A DNA stretch of 64,000 bases, from the NCBI GenBank assembly GCA_016702555.1, contig JADJDV010000007.1, positions 682,001-746,000 of the forward strand. Direction: 5' to 3'. Below the pieces are notes generated by a model. It worked only from the letters and a program-made list of their open reading frames with translations, was not told where the DNA came from and made no database searches. Source of the DNA: Burkholderiales bacterium (GTDB lineage Bacteria; Pseudomonadota; Gammaproteobacteria; Burkholderiales; Burkholderiaceae_C). This document shows positions 52,792 to 63,731 of the stretch, one piece after another (position 1 is the stretch's first letter; each line of letters begins with the position of its first letter). A program made the position numbers and the translations under genes.

Positions 52792-55089
52792 ATGACATCC
52801 ATCGCACAACGATTCCGCCTGCGGGCCGTGTTCAGCGCCGTGTCGCTGGCGCTCGCGGCACAAATGGCCTGGGCGGTCGATCCCTTCAACGTGCGCGACA
52901 TCCGCGTCGAGGGCCTGCAGCGGGTCGAGCCCGGCACCGTGTTCGCCTCGCTGCCGGTGCGCGTCGGCGAGACCTACACCGACGAGAAGGGCGCCGCCGC
53001 CATCCGCGCGCTGTTCGGCCTGGGCCTGTTCACCGACGTGCGCCTGGAAGTGGCCGGCGACGTGCTGGTGGTGATCGTGCAGGAGCGCCCCACGGTCGCC
53101 GCGGTCGACTTCGCCGGCAACAAGGAGTTCGGCAACGAAGTGCTGCAGGGTGTGCTGCGCGATGCCGGGCTGGCCGCTGGCCGGCCCTACGACCGTGCGC
53201 TGATCGACCGCGCCGAGCAGGAGCTGAAGCGCCAGTACATCAACCGCAGCCTGTACGGCGCCGAGGTGCAGACCACGGTGACGCCGTCCGAACGCAACCA
53301 GGTGCGCCTGACCTTCAACATCACCGAAGGCATGCCGGCGCGCATCAAGGACATCGACATCGTCGGCAACCGGGCCTTCAGCGACAGCCGCCTGAAGGAC
53401 TTGTTCGACCTCGACACCGGCAACTGGATGTCCTGGTACACCAAGAGCGACCAGTATTCGCGCGCCAAGCTCAACGCCGACCTGGAGGCGCTGCGCTCGT
53501 TCTACCTGGCGCGTGGCTACCTCGACTTCAAGATCGACTCGACGCAGGTGGCGATGTCGCCTGACAAGGAGGCCATCACGCTCACCGTCAACGTCACCGA
53601 GGGCGAGCGCTTCGTGGTCTCGGGCGTGGCGCTGGAGGGCGAGTACCTGGACCGCGAGGACGAGTTCAAGTCATTGGTGACCATCAAGCCCGGCGAGGCC
53701 TACAACGCCGACCAGGTGGCCGAGACCGTCAAGGCCTTCGGCGACCATTTCGGCAACTACGGCTATGCGTTTGCCGCCGTCGATGCCGTACCCGAGGTCG
53801 ATCGCGTCAACAACCGGGTGGCGATCACGCTGCGCGCGGCGCCCTCGCGGCGCGCCTACGTGCGCCGCATCAACATCCAGGGCAACACGCGCACGCGCGA
53901 CGAGGTGATTCGGCGCGAGTTCCGCCAGTTCGAGTCGAGCTGGTACGACGCCGAGAAGATCCGCCTGTCGCGCGACCGCGTGGACCGGCTGGGCTACTTC
54001 ACCGAGCTGTCGATCACCAGCGCCGAGGTGCCGGGCGCACCGGACCAGGTCGACCTCAACGTCGAGGTGAAGGAAAAGCCCACCGGCAACATCTCGATCG
54101 GCGCCGGCTACTCTTCGGCCGAGAAGCTCTCGTTCACGTTCGGCCTGGCGCAGGAGAACGTGTTCGGCTCCGGCAACCGGCTCGATCTGCAGCTGAACAC
54201 CGGCAAGTTCAACCGCACCGTGGTGGTCAGCACCACCGACCCGTACTTCACTGCCAACGGCATCTCGCGCACCGTGGATCTGTACTACCGCACGCAGAAG
54301 CCTTACCAGGACCAGGGCGGCAACTACACCCTGGTCACCATGGGCGCGGGCCTGAAGTTCGGCGTGCCGGTGACGGAGCTCGACACCGTGTACCTGGGCA
54401 TGAACGCCGAGCGCACCCGCATCAAGCCGGGCACCAACATCCCGGCCGCGTACCTGGCCTACGCCAACGAGTACGGCTACACCAGCACCTCGTTCCCGTT
54501 CACGCTGGGCTGGTCGCGCGACTCGCGCGACAGCGCGCTGGCGCCCAACTCGGGGCGCTACCAGCGCCTGATCGGCGAGTTGGGCCTGTTCGGCGACGCG
54601 CGCTACGTCAAGGGCAACTACCAATACCAGCAGTACGTGCCGCTGTCCAAGCAGTACACCCTGGCCTTCAACGGCGAGGTCGGCTGGGGCAAGGGCCTGG
54701 GCGGGCGCTCGTACCCGGTGTTCAAAAACTTCTACTCGGGCGGCCTGGGCTCGGTGCGCGGCTACGAGCAATCCACGCTGGGCCCGCGCGACGTCACCGG
54801 CGCCTTCATCGGCGGCACGCGCAAGTTCACGCTCAACACCGAGTTCATCATGCCGTTCCCGGGCGCCGGTAACGACCGCACGCTGCGCCTGTTCGGCTTC
54901 GTCGACGTCGGCGCGCTGTACGGCGAGGGCGAGAAGATCAGCGGCGACCGGCTGCGCTACTCGACCGGCATCGGCTTCAGCTGGATTTCGCCGCTGGGGC
55001 CGCTGCGCTTTGCCTTCGCGGTGCCGCTGCGCAAGAGGCCGGGCGATAGAATCGAACGTTTCCAATTCCAGATCGGGACCTCGTTTTGA
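52792..55089 (+). CDS. bamA: outer membrane protein assembly factor BamA
   Basis: 765 residues with a signal peptide (to AQMAWA), five POTRA domains (about 27-425) and a C-terminal 16-strand barrel ending in Phe (IGTSF), the outer-membrane targeting end. The barrel contains GGLGSVRGYE, the conserved loop-6 VRGF-type motif. Folds beta-barrel proteins into the outer membrane. Stop overlaps the skp start (TTGA). Confidence 0.97.
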   Translation: MTSIAQRFRLRAVFSAVSLALAAQMAWAVDPFNVRDIRVEGLQRVEPGTVFASLPVRVGETYTDEKGAAAIRALFGLGLFTDVRLEVAGDVLVVIVQERPTVAAVDFAGNKEFGNEVLQGVLRDAGLAAGRPYDRALIDRAEQELKRQYINRSLYGAEVQTTVTPSERNQVRLTFNITEGMPARIKDIDIVGNRAFSDSRLKDLFDLDTGNWMSWYTKSDQYSRAKLNADLEALRSFYLARGYLDFKIDSTQVAMSPDKEAITLTVNVTEGERFVVSGVALEGEYLDREDEFKSLVTIKPGEAYNADQVAETVKAFGDHFGNYGYAFAAVDAVPEVDRVNNRVAITLRAAPSRRAYVRRINIQGNTRTRDEVIRREFRQFESSWYDAEKIRLSRDRVDRLGYFTELSITSAEVPGAPDQVDLNVEVKEKPTGNISIGAGYSSAEKLSFTFGLAQENVFGSGNRLDLQLNTGKFNRTVVVSTTDPYFTANGISRTVDLYYRTQKPYQDQGGNYTLVTMGAGLKFGVPVTELDTVYLGMNAERTRIKPGTNIPAAYLAYANEYGYTSTSFPFTLGWSRDSRDSALAPNSGRYQRLIGELGLFGDARYVKGNYQYQQYVPLSKQYTLAFNGEVGWGKGLGGRSYPVFKNFYSGGLGSVRGYEQSTLGPRDVTGAFIGGTRKFTLNTEFIMPFPGAGNDRTLRLFGFVDVGALYGEGEKISGDRLRYSTGIGFSWISPLGPLRFAFAVPLRKRPGDRIERFQFQIGTSF

Positions 55090-55604
55090 AGCAGTACATC
55101 TCTCGCGTCCTGACGCTGGCGGCGGTCGCCGGCGCCATGCTGTGGGCGCCCGCCGCCTTGGCCGCCGATCCGGTGCGCATCGGCTTCGTCAACACCGACC
55201 GCCTGCTGCGCGACGCGGTGCCGGCCAAGGCCGCGCAGACCAAGCTTGAAGCCGAGTTCTCGCGCCGCGAGAAGGAAATCGACGACGCCGGCCTGACGCT
55301 GAAGACCGCGTCCGAGCGTTTCGAGCGCGAAGCACCGACCATGAGCGAGAGCCAGCGCGCCACGCGCCAGCGCCAGCTGATGGATCAGGACCGCGAGTTT
55401 CAGCGCAAGCGGCGCGAGTTCCAGGAAGACCTGAATGCGCGCAAGCAGGAAGAGCTGCAGCAAATCCTGGACCGTGCCAACCGCGTGGTCAAGCAGGTGG
55501 CCGAGGCCGAGAAGTACGACGTCATCCTGCAAGAGGCGGTGTACGTCAACCCGCGGCTCGACATCACCGAGAAGGTGATCAAGGCGCTCAACGACGGCAA
55601 GTGA
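55086..55604 (+). CDS. skp: periplasmic chaperone Skp/OmpH
   Basis: 172 residues with a signal peptide (ending ALAADP), then IGFVNTDRLLRDAVPAKAAQ and long charged helices typical of Skp tentacles. Skp holds unfolded outer-membrane proteins on their way to BamA. TTG start coupled to bamA. Confidence 0.9.
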   Translation: MKQYISRVLTLAAVAGAMLWAPAALAADPVRIGFVNTDRLLRDAVPAKAAQTKLEAEFSRREKEIDDAGLTLKTASERFEREAPTMSESQRATRQRQLMDQDREFQRKRREFQEDLNARKQEELQQILDRANRVVKQVAEAEKYDVILQEAVYVNPRLDITEKVIKALNDGK

Positions 55605-55653
55605 GCGCGCGGGCCCACCCCGCGGCCGTGGCCGCATTCACACGGTACCGGCC

Positions 55654-56661
55654 ATGGGTCTGAGCGTGGCGGCCATCATCGAGGCGCTCGGCGGCGAGTT
55701 GCACGGTGATCCCGACCGGCTGATTACCCGCCTGGCGCCGCTGGAACACGCCGGGTCCAGCGAACTCAGCTTTCTGGTCAACCCGCGGCTGGCGCCGCTG
55801 CTGGCGAGCACGCAGGCCGGCTGTGTCATCGTGGCGCCGGCGCTGGCCGAGGCCGCGCGCCAACGTGGCCAAGGCAGCAAGAGCGGCGGCGACTGCATCG
55901 TCACCAACGACCCGCACCTGTATTTCGCGCGCCTGACTCAGCTGTGGCGGCGCGCGCACGGTGGCGCCGCGGTGCCGGGCGTTCATCCCAGCGCGGTGGT
56001 CGAGCCGGGCGCGCTGATCGATCCCAGCGCCAGCGTCGGTGCGCTGTGCTTCATCGGCCGCGGCGCGCGCATCGGCGCCGGCACCGTGCTGAAACCGCGC
56101 GCGACGGTGGGCGAGGATTGCGTCGTCGGTGCGCGCTGCATCATCCAGAGCGGTGCGGTGATCGGTGGCGACGGCTTCGGTTTCGCCCCCCACGACGGCG
56201 CCTGGGAGAAGATCGAGCAGCTCGGCGCCGTGCGCATCGGCGACGATGTCGAGATCGGCGCCAACACCTGCATCGACCGCGGCGCGCTCGACGACACCGT
56301 GATCGAGGACGGCGTCAAGCTCGACAACCTGATCCAGATCGGCCACAACTGCCACATCGGCAAGCACACGGCCATGGCCGGCTGCGTCGGCGTGGCCGGC
56401 AGCGCGCGCATCGGCGCCTATTGCACCATCGGCGGCGCCGGCATGATCCTGGGCCACCTGACGATCGCCGACCACGTGCACATCAGCTCGGCCTCGATCG
56501 TCACCCGCTCGATTCTCAAGCCCGGCCACTACACCGGCTTCTTCCCGCTGGACGAGAACGCGAACTGGGAAAAGAACGCCGCCACGCTCAAGCGCATCCA
56601 CGAACTGCGCGAGCGCGTGAGGCGCCTGGAGGCCGGTTCGCATGACGCAGGTCAAGCTTAG
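55654..56661 (+). CDS. lpxD: UDP-3-O-acylglucosamine N-acyltransferase
   Basis: 335 residues. N-terminal uridine-binding domain, then a left-handed beta helix of hexapeptide repeats with the catalytic His region (QIGHNCHIGKHTAMAGCVGV) and a C-terminal helix. Third enzyme of lipid A synthesis; adds the amide-linked hydroxyacyl chain. ATG 55654 after a short gap from skp. Confidence 0.95.
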   Translation: MGLSVAAIIEALGGELHGDPDRLITRLAPLEHAGSSELSFLVNPRLAPLLASTQAGCVIVAPALAEAARQRGQGSKSGGDCIVTNDPHLYFARLTQLWRRAHGGAAVPGVHPSAVVEPGALIDPSASVGALCFIGRGARIGAGTVLKPRATVGEDCVVGARCIIQSGAVIGGDGFGFAPHDGAWEKIEQLGAVRIGDDVEIGANTCIDRGALDDTVIEDGVKLDNLIQIGHNCHIGKHTAMAGCVGVAGSARIGAYCTIGGAGMILGHLTIADHVHISSASIVTRSILKPGHYTGFFPLDENANWEKNAATLKRIHELRERVRRLEAGSHDAGQA

Positions 56662-56722
56662 AATAGGCCGTGGGCGCGCTTTCGGCGGGCCGTAACTGCT
56701 ATCAGAATAAAAGCATCCCACC

Positions 56723-57166
56723 ATGATGGACATTCACCGCATCCTGACCAAGCTGCCTCATCGCTACCCGCTGCTGCTGGTGGACCGGGTGCTGGAGATC
56801 GACCTGGAAGCCAAGACGCTGCGCGCGATCAAGAACGTCACCATCAACGAGCCTTTCTTCACCGGCCACTTCCCGAATCGTCCGGTGATGCCGGGCGTGC
56901 TGATGCTGGAGGCGATGGCGCAGACCTGCGCGCTGCTGTCCTTCGAGACCGAGGGCATCTCGCTTGGCGACGACCAGGTGTTCTACTTCGTCGGCATCGA
57001 CGGCGCGCGCTTCAAGCGCCCCGTCGAGCCGGGCGACCAGCTCATCCTGCACGCCGCGCTGGACCGCGCGCGCGCCGGCATCTACCGCTTCAACTGCAAG
57101 GCCATGGTGGGTGACGAGATGGCCTGCGAAGCCGCCATCATGTGCACCATGCGTAACGTCGGCTGA
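56723..57166 (+). CDS. fabZ: 3-hydroxyacyl-ACP dehydratase FabZ
   Basis: 147 residues, hot-dog fold with the catalytic motif FFTGHFPNRPVMPGVLMLEA (His and Glu). Dehydrates 3-hydroxyacyl-ACP in fatty-acid synthesis; placed between lpxD and lpxA because both pathways share 3-hydroxyacyl-ACP. Two ATGs at 56723 and 56726. Confidence 0.96.
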   Translation: MMDIHRILTKLPHRYPLLLVDRVLEIDLEAKTLRAIKNVTINEPFFTGHFPNRPVMPGVLMLEAMAQTCALLSFETEGISLGDDQVFYFVGIDGARFKRPVEPGDQLILHAALDRARAGIYRFNCKAMVGDEMACEAAIMCTMRNVG

Positions 57167-57186
57167 CGTGCCCATCGGGTCTGGAC

Positions 57187-57987
57187 ATGCCGTCGCAGCT
57201 TCGCGCCATTCATCCGACGGCACTGGTTGACCCGAAAGCCGAACTCGATTCGAGCGTCAGCGTCGGCCCCTACGCCGTCATCGGCCGGCACGTGCGCATC
57301 GGTCGGGGCACGCAGATCGGCGCGCACTGCGTGGTCGAAGGCCACACGAGCCTCGGCGCCGACAACCGCATCTTCCAGTTCGCCAGCATCGGCGCCGCGC
57401 CGCAGGACAAGAAATACGCCGGCGAGCCGACGCGGCTGGAAATCGGCGACGGCAACACCATTCGCGAGTTCGTCACCATCAACACCGGCACGGTGCAGGA
57501 TGCCGGCGTCACGCGGCTGGGCGACGACAACTGGATCATGGCCTACGTGCACATCGCGCACGACTGCCAGCTGGGCAGCCACATCATCCTGGCCAACGCG
57601 GCCACGCTGGGAGGCCACGTGCATCTGGGCGACTGGGTGTTCGTCGGCGGCCTGACCGGCATTCACCAGTTCGTGCGCGTGGGCGCCCACGCCATGACCG
57701 GCTTTCAGACCCGGCTGGCGCAGGACGTGCCGCCCTTCGTCACGGCCGGCGGCAACCCGGCCGAGGCGCAGAGCATCAACGCCGAGGGCCTCAGGCGCCG
57801 CGGCTTTGCGCCCGAACGCATCGCGCTCGTCAAGCAGATGTACCGCCTGCTCTACCGCAAGGGCCTGACGCTGGAGGCGGCGCGCCAGCAGATCGATGCG
57901 CTGTGCGGCGAAGTCGCCGAGGCCGATGCCGACATCGCGCTGATGCAGGACTTCCTGTCCACGGCCACGCGCGGCATCGTGCGCTAG
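57187..57987 (+). CDS. lpxA: UDP-N-acetylglucosamine acyltransferase
   Basis: 266 residues. Hexapeptide-repeat beta helix starting IHPTALVDPKAELDSSVSVG, with the active-site His in AYVHIAHDCQLG and the HQFVRVGAHAM segment; C-terminal helices follow. First step of lipid A synthesis. Starts 20 bp after fabZ. Confidence 0.96.
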   Translation: MPSQLRAIHPTALVDPKAELDSSVSVGPYAVIGRHVRIGRGTQIGAHCVVEGHTSLGADNRIFQFASIGAAPQDKKYAGEPTRLEIGDGNTIREFVTINTGTVQDAGVTRLGDDNWIMAYVHIAHDCQLGSHIILANAATLGGHVHLGDWVFVGGLTGIHQFVRVGAHAMTGFQTRLAQDVPPFVTAGGNPAEAQSINAEGLRRRGFAPERIALVKQMYRLLYRKGLTLEAARQQIDALCGEVAEADADIALMQDFLSTATRGIVR

Positions 57988-57996
57988 GCGGCGCGC

Positions 57997-59205
57997 ATGG
58001 GGGCGGCTCCGCGCTTGGCTCTGGTCGCCGGCGAAGCCTCGGGCGATCTGCTGGCTGGCCTGCTGCTCGATGGCCTGCGCGCGCGCTGGCCCGACCTGAA
58101 GGCCGTGGGCATCGGCGGCGCGCAGATGGCAACGCGCGGCTTCGAGGCCTGGTGGCCGGTTGAAAAACTGTCGGTCCGCGGCTACCTGGAAGTGCTGCCG
58201 CGTCTGCCGGAACTGCTGCGCATCCGCAAGCAACTGGGCGATCGCCTGCTGACCGAGCGACCTGAGCTGTTCATCGGTGTCGATGCGCCCGACTTCAACT
58301 TCGACCTGGAGGCACGCTTGAGAAGCGCGGGCCTGAAGACGCTGCATTTCGTCAGCCCTTCGTTCTGGGCCTGGCGCCCCGAAAAGCTGCTCAAGCTGAA
58401 AGCCGCTGCGGATCATGTGCTGTGCCTGTTTCCGTTCGAACCGGAACTGCTGGCCGGGCACGGCATCGGTGCCACCTACGTCGGCCATCCGCTGGCCAGC
58501 GTGATCCCGCGGCGACCCGACCGCGCGGCCGCGCGCCGTGCGCTGGGACGGGATGAGCAAGGCACGGTGGTCGCTCTGCTGCCCGGCAGTCGCGCGGCCG
58601 AACTCAAGCACCTGGGCCCCAGGTTTTTCGAGGCTGCGGCGCAAATCCGCCGCGCACGCCCGGCGACCCGCTTCGTGCTGCCCGCGGTGCCGCAGTTGCT
58701 GCCGCGCATCGAGGCGCTGGCGCGCGCCAGCGGCCTGGGGCAGGCGCTGACGGTATTGCGCGGCCAGTCGCACGCCGCGCTGGCCGCCTGCGACGTGACC
58801 CTGATCGCCAGCGGCACCGCCACGCTGGAGGCGGCGCTGTTCAAGCGCCCGATGGTCATCGCCTACGCCATGCCGGCCTTCAGCCACCGGCTGATGCGCC
58901 AGCGCCGCCAGTTGCCCTGGGTCGGCCTGCCCAATGTGCTGTGCGCGCCACGCGAGTGGCTGCACCGGCCGGCCGGTGTGCCGGCGCACGACTGGGCCGA
59001 CCGGCCCGATGCGCCCTTCGTGGTGCCCGAGCTGATCCAGCAGGCCGCCACGCCCGAGGCGCTGGCGCATGCCGTGCTGGACTGGCTGGCCGCGCCTGAG
59101 AAAATTGCCGCCCTCGAGGCGCGCTTTGACGCGCTGCACGACGAATTGCGACGCGACACCGCCCGACTGGCCACCGATGCGATCGAAACGCTTTTTGCGC
59201 GCTGA
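57997..59205 (+). CDS. lpxB: lipid A disaccharide synthase
   Basis: 402 residues, glycosyltransferase family 19: LVAGEASGDLLAGLLLDGL, FIGVDAPDFNFDLE, FWAWRPEK and LLPGSRAAELKHL. Joins UDP-diacylglucosamine and lipid X at the inner membrane. Overlaps rnhB by 29 bp. Confidence 0.95.
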   Translation: MGAAPRLALVAGEASGDLLAGLLLDGLRARWPDLKAVGIGGAQMATRGFEAWWPVEKLSVRGYLEVLPRLPELLRIRKQLGDRLLTERPELFIGVDAPDFNFDLEARLRSAGLKTLHFVSPSFWAWRPEKLLKLKAAADHVLCLFPFEPELLAGHGIGATYVGHPLASVIPRRPDRAAARRALGRDEQGTVVALLPGSRAAELKHLGPRFFEAAAQIRRARPATRFVLPAVPQLLPRIEALARASGLGQALTVLRGQSHAALAACDVTLIASGTATLEAALFKRPMVIAYAMPAFSHRLMRQRRQLPWVGLPNVLCAPREWLHRPAGVPAHDWADRPDAPFVVPELIQQAATPEALAHAVLDWLAAPEKIAALEARFDALHDELRRDTARLATDAIETLFAR

Positions 59206-59812
59206 GCAGGCGCCGCTCGACTGGGATGTGCCCGGCCTGATTGCCGGCGTGGACGAGGCCGGGCGCGGCCCGCTGGCCGGGCCGGTGGTGGCCGCGGCCG
59301 TGATCCTGGATCCGCGCCGGCCGATCGCCGGGCTGGTCGATTCCAAGCGGCTGACGCCGCTGCGGCGCGAGCGGCTGTTCGACACCATCCGCGCCCAGGC
59401 GCTGTGCTGCTCGATCGCGCACGCCACGGTGGAGGAGATCGATCGCCTGAACATCCTGCAGGCCACGCTGCTGGCGATGCAGCGTGCGGTCGCCGGACTG
59501 CGCCTGGCGCCGGCCAAGGTGCTGGTCGACGGCAACCGCCTGCCGGCGCTGGCGGTGCGCGCCGAGGCGGTGGTCGGCGGCGACGCCCGGGTGCCGGCGA
59601 TCTCGGCCGCGTCGATCCTGGCCAAGGTGCAGCGCGACCGCTGGTGCGCCGAAGTGCATGAGCAGTGGCCGCAGTACGGCTTTGCCGCGCACAAGGGCTA
59701 CGGCACCGCCGCGCACCTGGCGGCGCTGCGGGCGCACGGCGCCTGCGAGCACCACCGGCGCAGTTTCGCGCCGGTGGCGGCGACGCTGGCCGGTGGCGGA
59801 GGTGGCGCATGA
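59177..59812 (+). CDS. rnhB: ribonuclease HII
   Basis: 211 residues from ATG 59177. Catalytic start AGVDEAGRGPLAGPVVAAAV, with the second acidic segment ILVDGNRLPAL region and SILAKVQRD. Removes ribonucleotides and RNA primers from DNA hybrids. Overlaps lpxB at the start and the next gene by 4 bp, as usual after lpxB. Confidence 0.95.
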   Translation: MRSKRFLRAEQAPLDWDVPGLIAGVDEAGRGPLAGPVVAAAVILDPRRPIAGLVDSKRLTPLRRERLFDTIRAQALCCSIAHATVEEIDRLNILQATLLAMQRAVAGLRLAPAKVLVDGNRLPALAVRAEAVVGGDARVPAISAASILAKVQRDRWCAEVHEQWPQYGFAAHKGYGTAAHLAALRAHGACEHHRRSFAPVAATLAGGGGGA

Positions 59813-60585
59813 GCGCGGCCGAGCCGGTGTTCATCAGCTCGCGCGACAACGCCCTGCTGAAGGACTTGCGCCGGCTGGCGCAGGACAGCGGCGCGCATCG
59901 CAGGCAGGGCCGCGTGTGGATCGAGGGCGAGCACCTGTGCACGGCGGCGCTGGCGCGCGGCTGGCGGCCGGCGCTGGGTGTGTTCTCGGCCTCCTGCTGG
60001 GCGCGGGCGCCCGCCGCCATGGCGCAAGCCGCCAGCCGGAACGTGGTCGTCGACGACGCACTGATGGCCGGCATCAGCGATCTGCCGTCGCCGGCGCCGC
60101 TGGCCTTCGTGCTCGATCTGCCCGCCGCGCCGGCACTGCAGGCCGACGCGCCCACCGTGGTGCTCGACCGCGTGCAGGACGCGGGCAACGTCGGCTCGAT
60201 CCTGCGCAGCGCGGCCGCCTTCGGCATCACGCAGGTCGTGGCGCTCAAGGGCACGGCGCTGCTGTGGTCGCCCAAGGTGCTGCGCGCCGGCATGGGCGCG
60301 CATTTCGGGTTGCGGCTGGTCGAGGGCTTGACCACGGACGACCTGGCCGCCTTGCAAGTGCCCTTGCTGGTGACCAGTTCGCACGATGGCGAACCGCTGC
60401 ACCGCGCGCGCCTGCCCTGGCCGTGTGCCTGGGTCATGGGCCACGAAGGGCAGGGCGTATCGCCGGAACTGGCGGCGCGCGCGGCAATGGCGCTGCGCAT
60501 CGCCCAGCCGGGCGGCGAAGAATCGCTGAACGTCGCGGCGGCCGCTGCCATCTGCCTGTGCGCCAGCGCGACGGCGCGGGTTTGA
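59809..60585 (+). CDS. TrmH/SpoU family RNA 2'-O-methyltransferase
   Basis: 258 residues. An N-terminal substrate-binding domain, then the SPOUT core with VLDRVQDAGNVGSILRSAAA, WVMGHEGQGVSPEL and PGGEESLNVAAAAAICL. Methylates a ribose in rRNA or tRNA using SAM; the target cannot be told from sequence. Coupled to rnhB by an ATGA overlap. Confidence 0.88.
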   Translation: MSAAEPVFISSRDNALLKDLRRLAQDSGAHRRQGRVWIEGEHLCTAALARGWRPALGVFSASCWARAPAAMAQAASRNVVVDDALMAGISDLPSPAPLAFVLDLPAAPALQADAPTVVLDRVQDAGNVGSILRSAAAFGITQVVALKGTALLWSPKVLRAGMGAHFGLRLVEGLTTDDLAALQVPLLVTSSHDGEPLHRARLPWPCAWVMGHEGQGVSPELAARAAMALRIAQPGGEESLNVAAAAAICLCASATARV

Positions 60586-60660
60586 GCGGATTCGGGGTTG
60601 GCTGCGGCCCCCGATAATTTCTCAGGCGCTGCCCTCGCGACGCCATCCAGGAGAACACTC

Positions 60661-61656
60661 ATGCCTTCGACCATTTCACGCCGCGACGTTCTGCACGCCG
60701 GTACTGCCGCCAGCCTGGCCGCCTTGCCCCTGGGCGTGCTCGCGCAAGCCGCCTGGCCGAGCAAGCCGGTGCGCCTGGTGGTGCCCTTCGCGCCCGGCGG
60801 CAGTTCGGAGATCGTGGCCCGCGCCGTGGCCGCCGAGATGGCCAAAACGCTGGGTCAGAACGTGTTCGTCGAGAACAAGCCCGGCGCCGCCGGCAACATC
60901 GCCATGCAAGAGGTGGCCAGCAGTACCGATGAGCACACCATCATCCTGGGCCACATCGGCACGCTGGCCGTCAACCCCTACATCTTCCCCAAGCTGCCTT
61001 ACGACGCCACGCGCGACTTCGCGCCGATCACCTTGTTGTCCAAGGTGCCCAGCCTGTACGTGGTGCACCCCGACCTGCCGATCAAGAACATCAAGGAATT
61101 CGTCGCCCATGCCAAGGCCAGGCCGGGCCAACTCAACTACGGCTCGGCCGGCAACGGCAGCGCCGGGCACCTGGCCATGGAATACCTCAAGATGGTGAGC
61201 AACACCTTCATGCTGCACGTGCCCTACCGCGGCACCGGGCCGATGCTGACCGACCTGATGGCCGGGCGCTTGCAGGCCGCATCCGTCGGTGCGCCGGCGC
61301 TGCTGTCCTTCATCAAGGCAGGCAAGCTGCGCTGCATCGCCACCGGCACGGCGCAGCGCCTGCCGCAGCTGCCGGATGTGCCCACGGTGGCCGAGCAGGG
61401 CTTTGCCGGCTTCGAGATGACGCAGTGGTACGGCTTGCTGGCGCCGCGCAAGTGGCCGGCCGCCAACCTCGCCAGGCTGGAAGCAGAAGCCGTCAAGGCC
61501 ACACGCGGCGCGCTGGTCAAGGACAAGCTGGCGCAAGAGACGGCGCTGGCCGTCGGCAACTCCAGTGCCGAGTTCGCCCAGTTCATCGCCGCCGAGCAAA
61601 AGCGCTGGAGCCAGGTGATCGCGCGGGCGCAAATCAAGCCCGAAGGCCTGGGTTGA
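60661..61656 (+). CDS. Bug family (TTT) periplasmic substrate-binding protein
   Basis: 331 residues with a Tat/Sec-like signal (SRRDVLHAGTAASLAALPLG). Bug signatures: WPSKPVRLVVPFAPGGSSE, ENKPGAAGNIAMQEVA and LNYGSAGNGSAGHLAMEY. No transporter membrane genes adjoin. Second such protein in the window, not a recent copy of the first. Ligand unknown. Confidence 0.9.
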   Translation: MPSTISRRDVLHAGTAASLAALPLGVLAQAAWPSKPVRLVVPFAPGGSSEIVARAVAAEMAKTLGQNVFVENKPGAAGNIAMQEVASSTDEHTIILGHIGTLAVNPYIFPKLPYDATRDFAPITLLSKVPSLYVVHPDLPIKNIKEFVAHAKARPGQLNYGSAGNGSAGHLAMEYLKMVSNTFMLHVPYRGTGPMLTDLMAGRLQAASVGAPALLSFIKAGKLRCIATGTAQRLPQLPDVPTVAEQGFAGFEMTQWYGLLAPRKWPAANLARLEAEAVKATRGALVKDKLAQETALAVGNSSAEFAQFIAAEQKRWSQVIARAQIKPEGLG

Positions 61657-61683
61657 TGGCCGGCGCGGAGGCGAGGCGCCGCC

Positions 61684-61815
61684 TATAATCAGAGGCTTTT
61701 CTCGAAACCGCGTCGCCCCACCGCGCCAAAAGCACCCCTTCGTTTTCTTGAGAACTGTCCGCGTGCCCGCCGGCGCGCGACACGCACGGGCGGCCGACAC
61801 CAGACGGAGTACCCA
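61684..61815 (+). promoter_or_regulatory. carA promoter -10 and leader
   Basis: TATAAT at 61684-61689 with no clear -35, then a leader of about 120 bases ending in GACGGAG before the GTG start. The leader contains a GCCCG/CGGGC inverted repeat (about 61768-61791). carAB is often controlled by pyrimidines or arginine; no known operator is recognised here. Confidence 0.5.
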
Positions 61816-62991
<1,176 letters not shown>

Positions 62992-63038
62992 ACGCGGCTC
63001 CCCTTGGTTGCGAACCCGCGTCCCGCACGTCCCCGCCC

Positions 63039-63722
63039 ATGAATCGGCCCCCGCCTGACTGCCCCTTCGCGCGCACGGGCCGCCGAGCGTGCCGCCCGGG
63101 GCGCTGGGTGCGCCGTGGTGCCACCGCTCTGGCGGTGCTCAGCAGCGGCTGCGCGCCGATCGGCCCCGGCCTGGCGCCAGCCCCGGGCGCCGATCTGGTG
63201 CAACGGTTTACCCAGGCCTACGTGCAGTTGCTGCCGATCGGCCGCCTGCTCGATGCCGCGGCGGCGCAGGACACGCGCTGGCCGCTGGCCGACAGGGCCG
63301 ACTGGGTCAGCGCGGCGCAACTCGGGTGCATGCGCCGGGCGCTGTCATCGGCCGAACTGACGCCGCGCCAGCACCAGGCGGCGCGCCAGTACGCCGAGTC
63401 GCATGCCGATACGCTGGCGGCCGACCTGCAGGTGCTGGAAGCCGGCGCCGCGCGCCTGATCGGCGAGGCCATGCTGGCCGGTGCCGGCGCCATGGCGGCG
63501 CCCGCGCCCGCCAGCGCGCGCGAAACCCAAGCCCTGGCGGACTTTGTCGTCGAACCGCGCTTTGCCGCGCTGCGCCGCGCCACCGGACTGGATCCGCTGA
63601 CAGACGCCGGCACCGGCGCCGATCCCGCCCAGCGCGGTCGCGCGCTCGGCCAGCGCCTGTTGACGCGCCACATGACCGACGCTTTCCTGCATTGCCACAT
63701 TCCGGTCCAGCTGCTTTACTGA
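63039..63722 (+). CDS. unknown lipoprotein between carA and carB
   Basis: 227 residues. Signal with lipobox LSSGC (Cys38) after a basic start with twin Arg, then an Ala/Leu/Arg-rich helical domain. A conserved-looking segment FTQAYVQLLPIGRLLDAA and a Cys-containing QLGCMRRALSSAELT. No family recognised. It is inserted in the carA-carB operon on the same strand (9 bp before carB), so it is probably co-transcribed, which is odd for a cell-envelope protein. Confidence 0.7.
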   Translation: MNRPPPDCPFARTGRRACRPGRWVRRGATALAVLSSGCAPIGPGLAPAPGADLVQRFTQAYVQLLPIGRLLDAAAAQDTRWPLADRADWVSAAQLGCMRRALSSAELTPRQHQAARQYAESHADTLAADLQVLEAGAARLIGEAMLAGAGAMAAPAPASARETQALADFVVEPRFAALRRATGLDPLTDAGTGADPAQRGRALGQRLLTRHMTDAFLHCHIPVQLLY

Positions 63723-63731
63723 CCCCGACTT

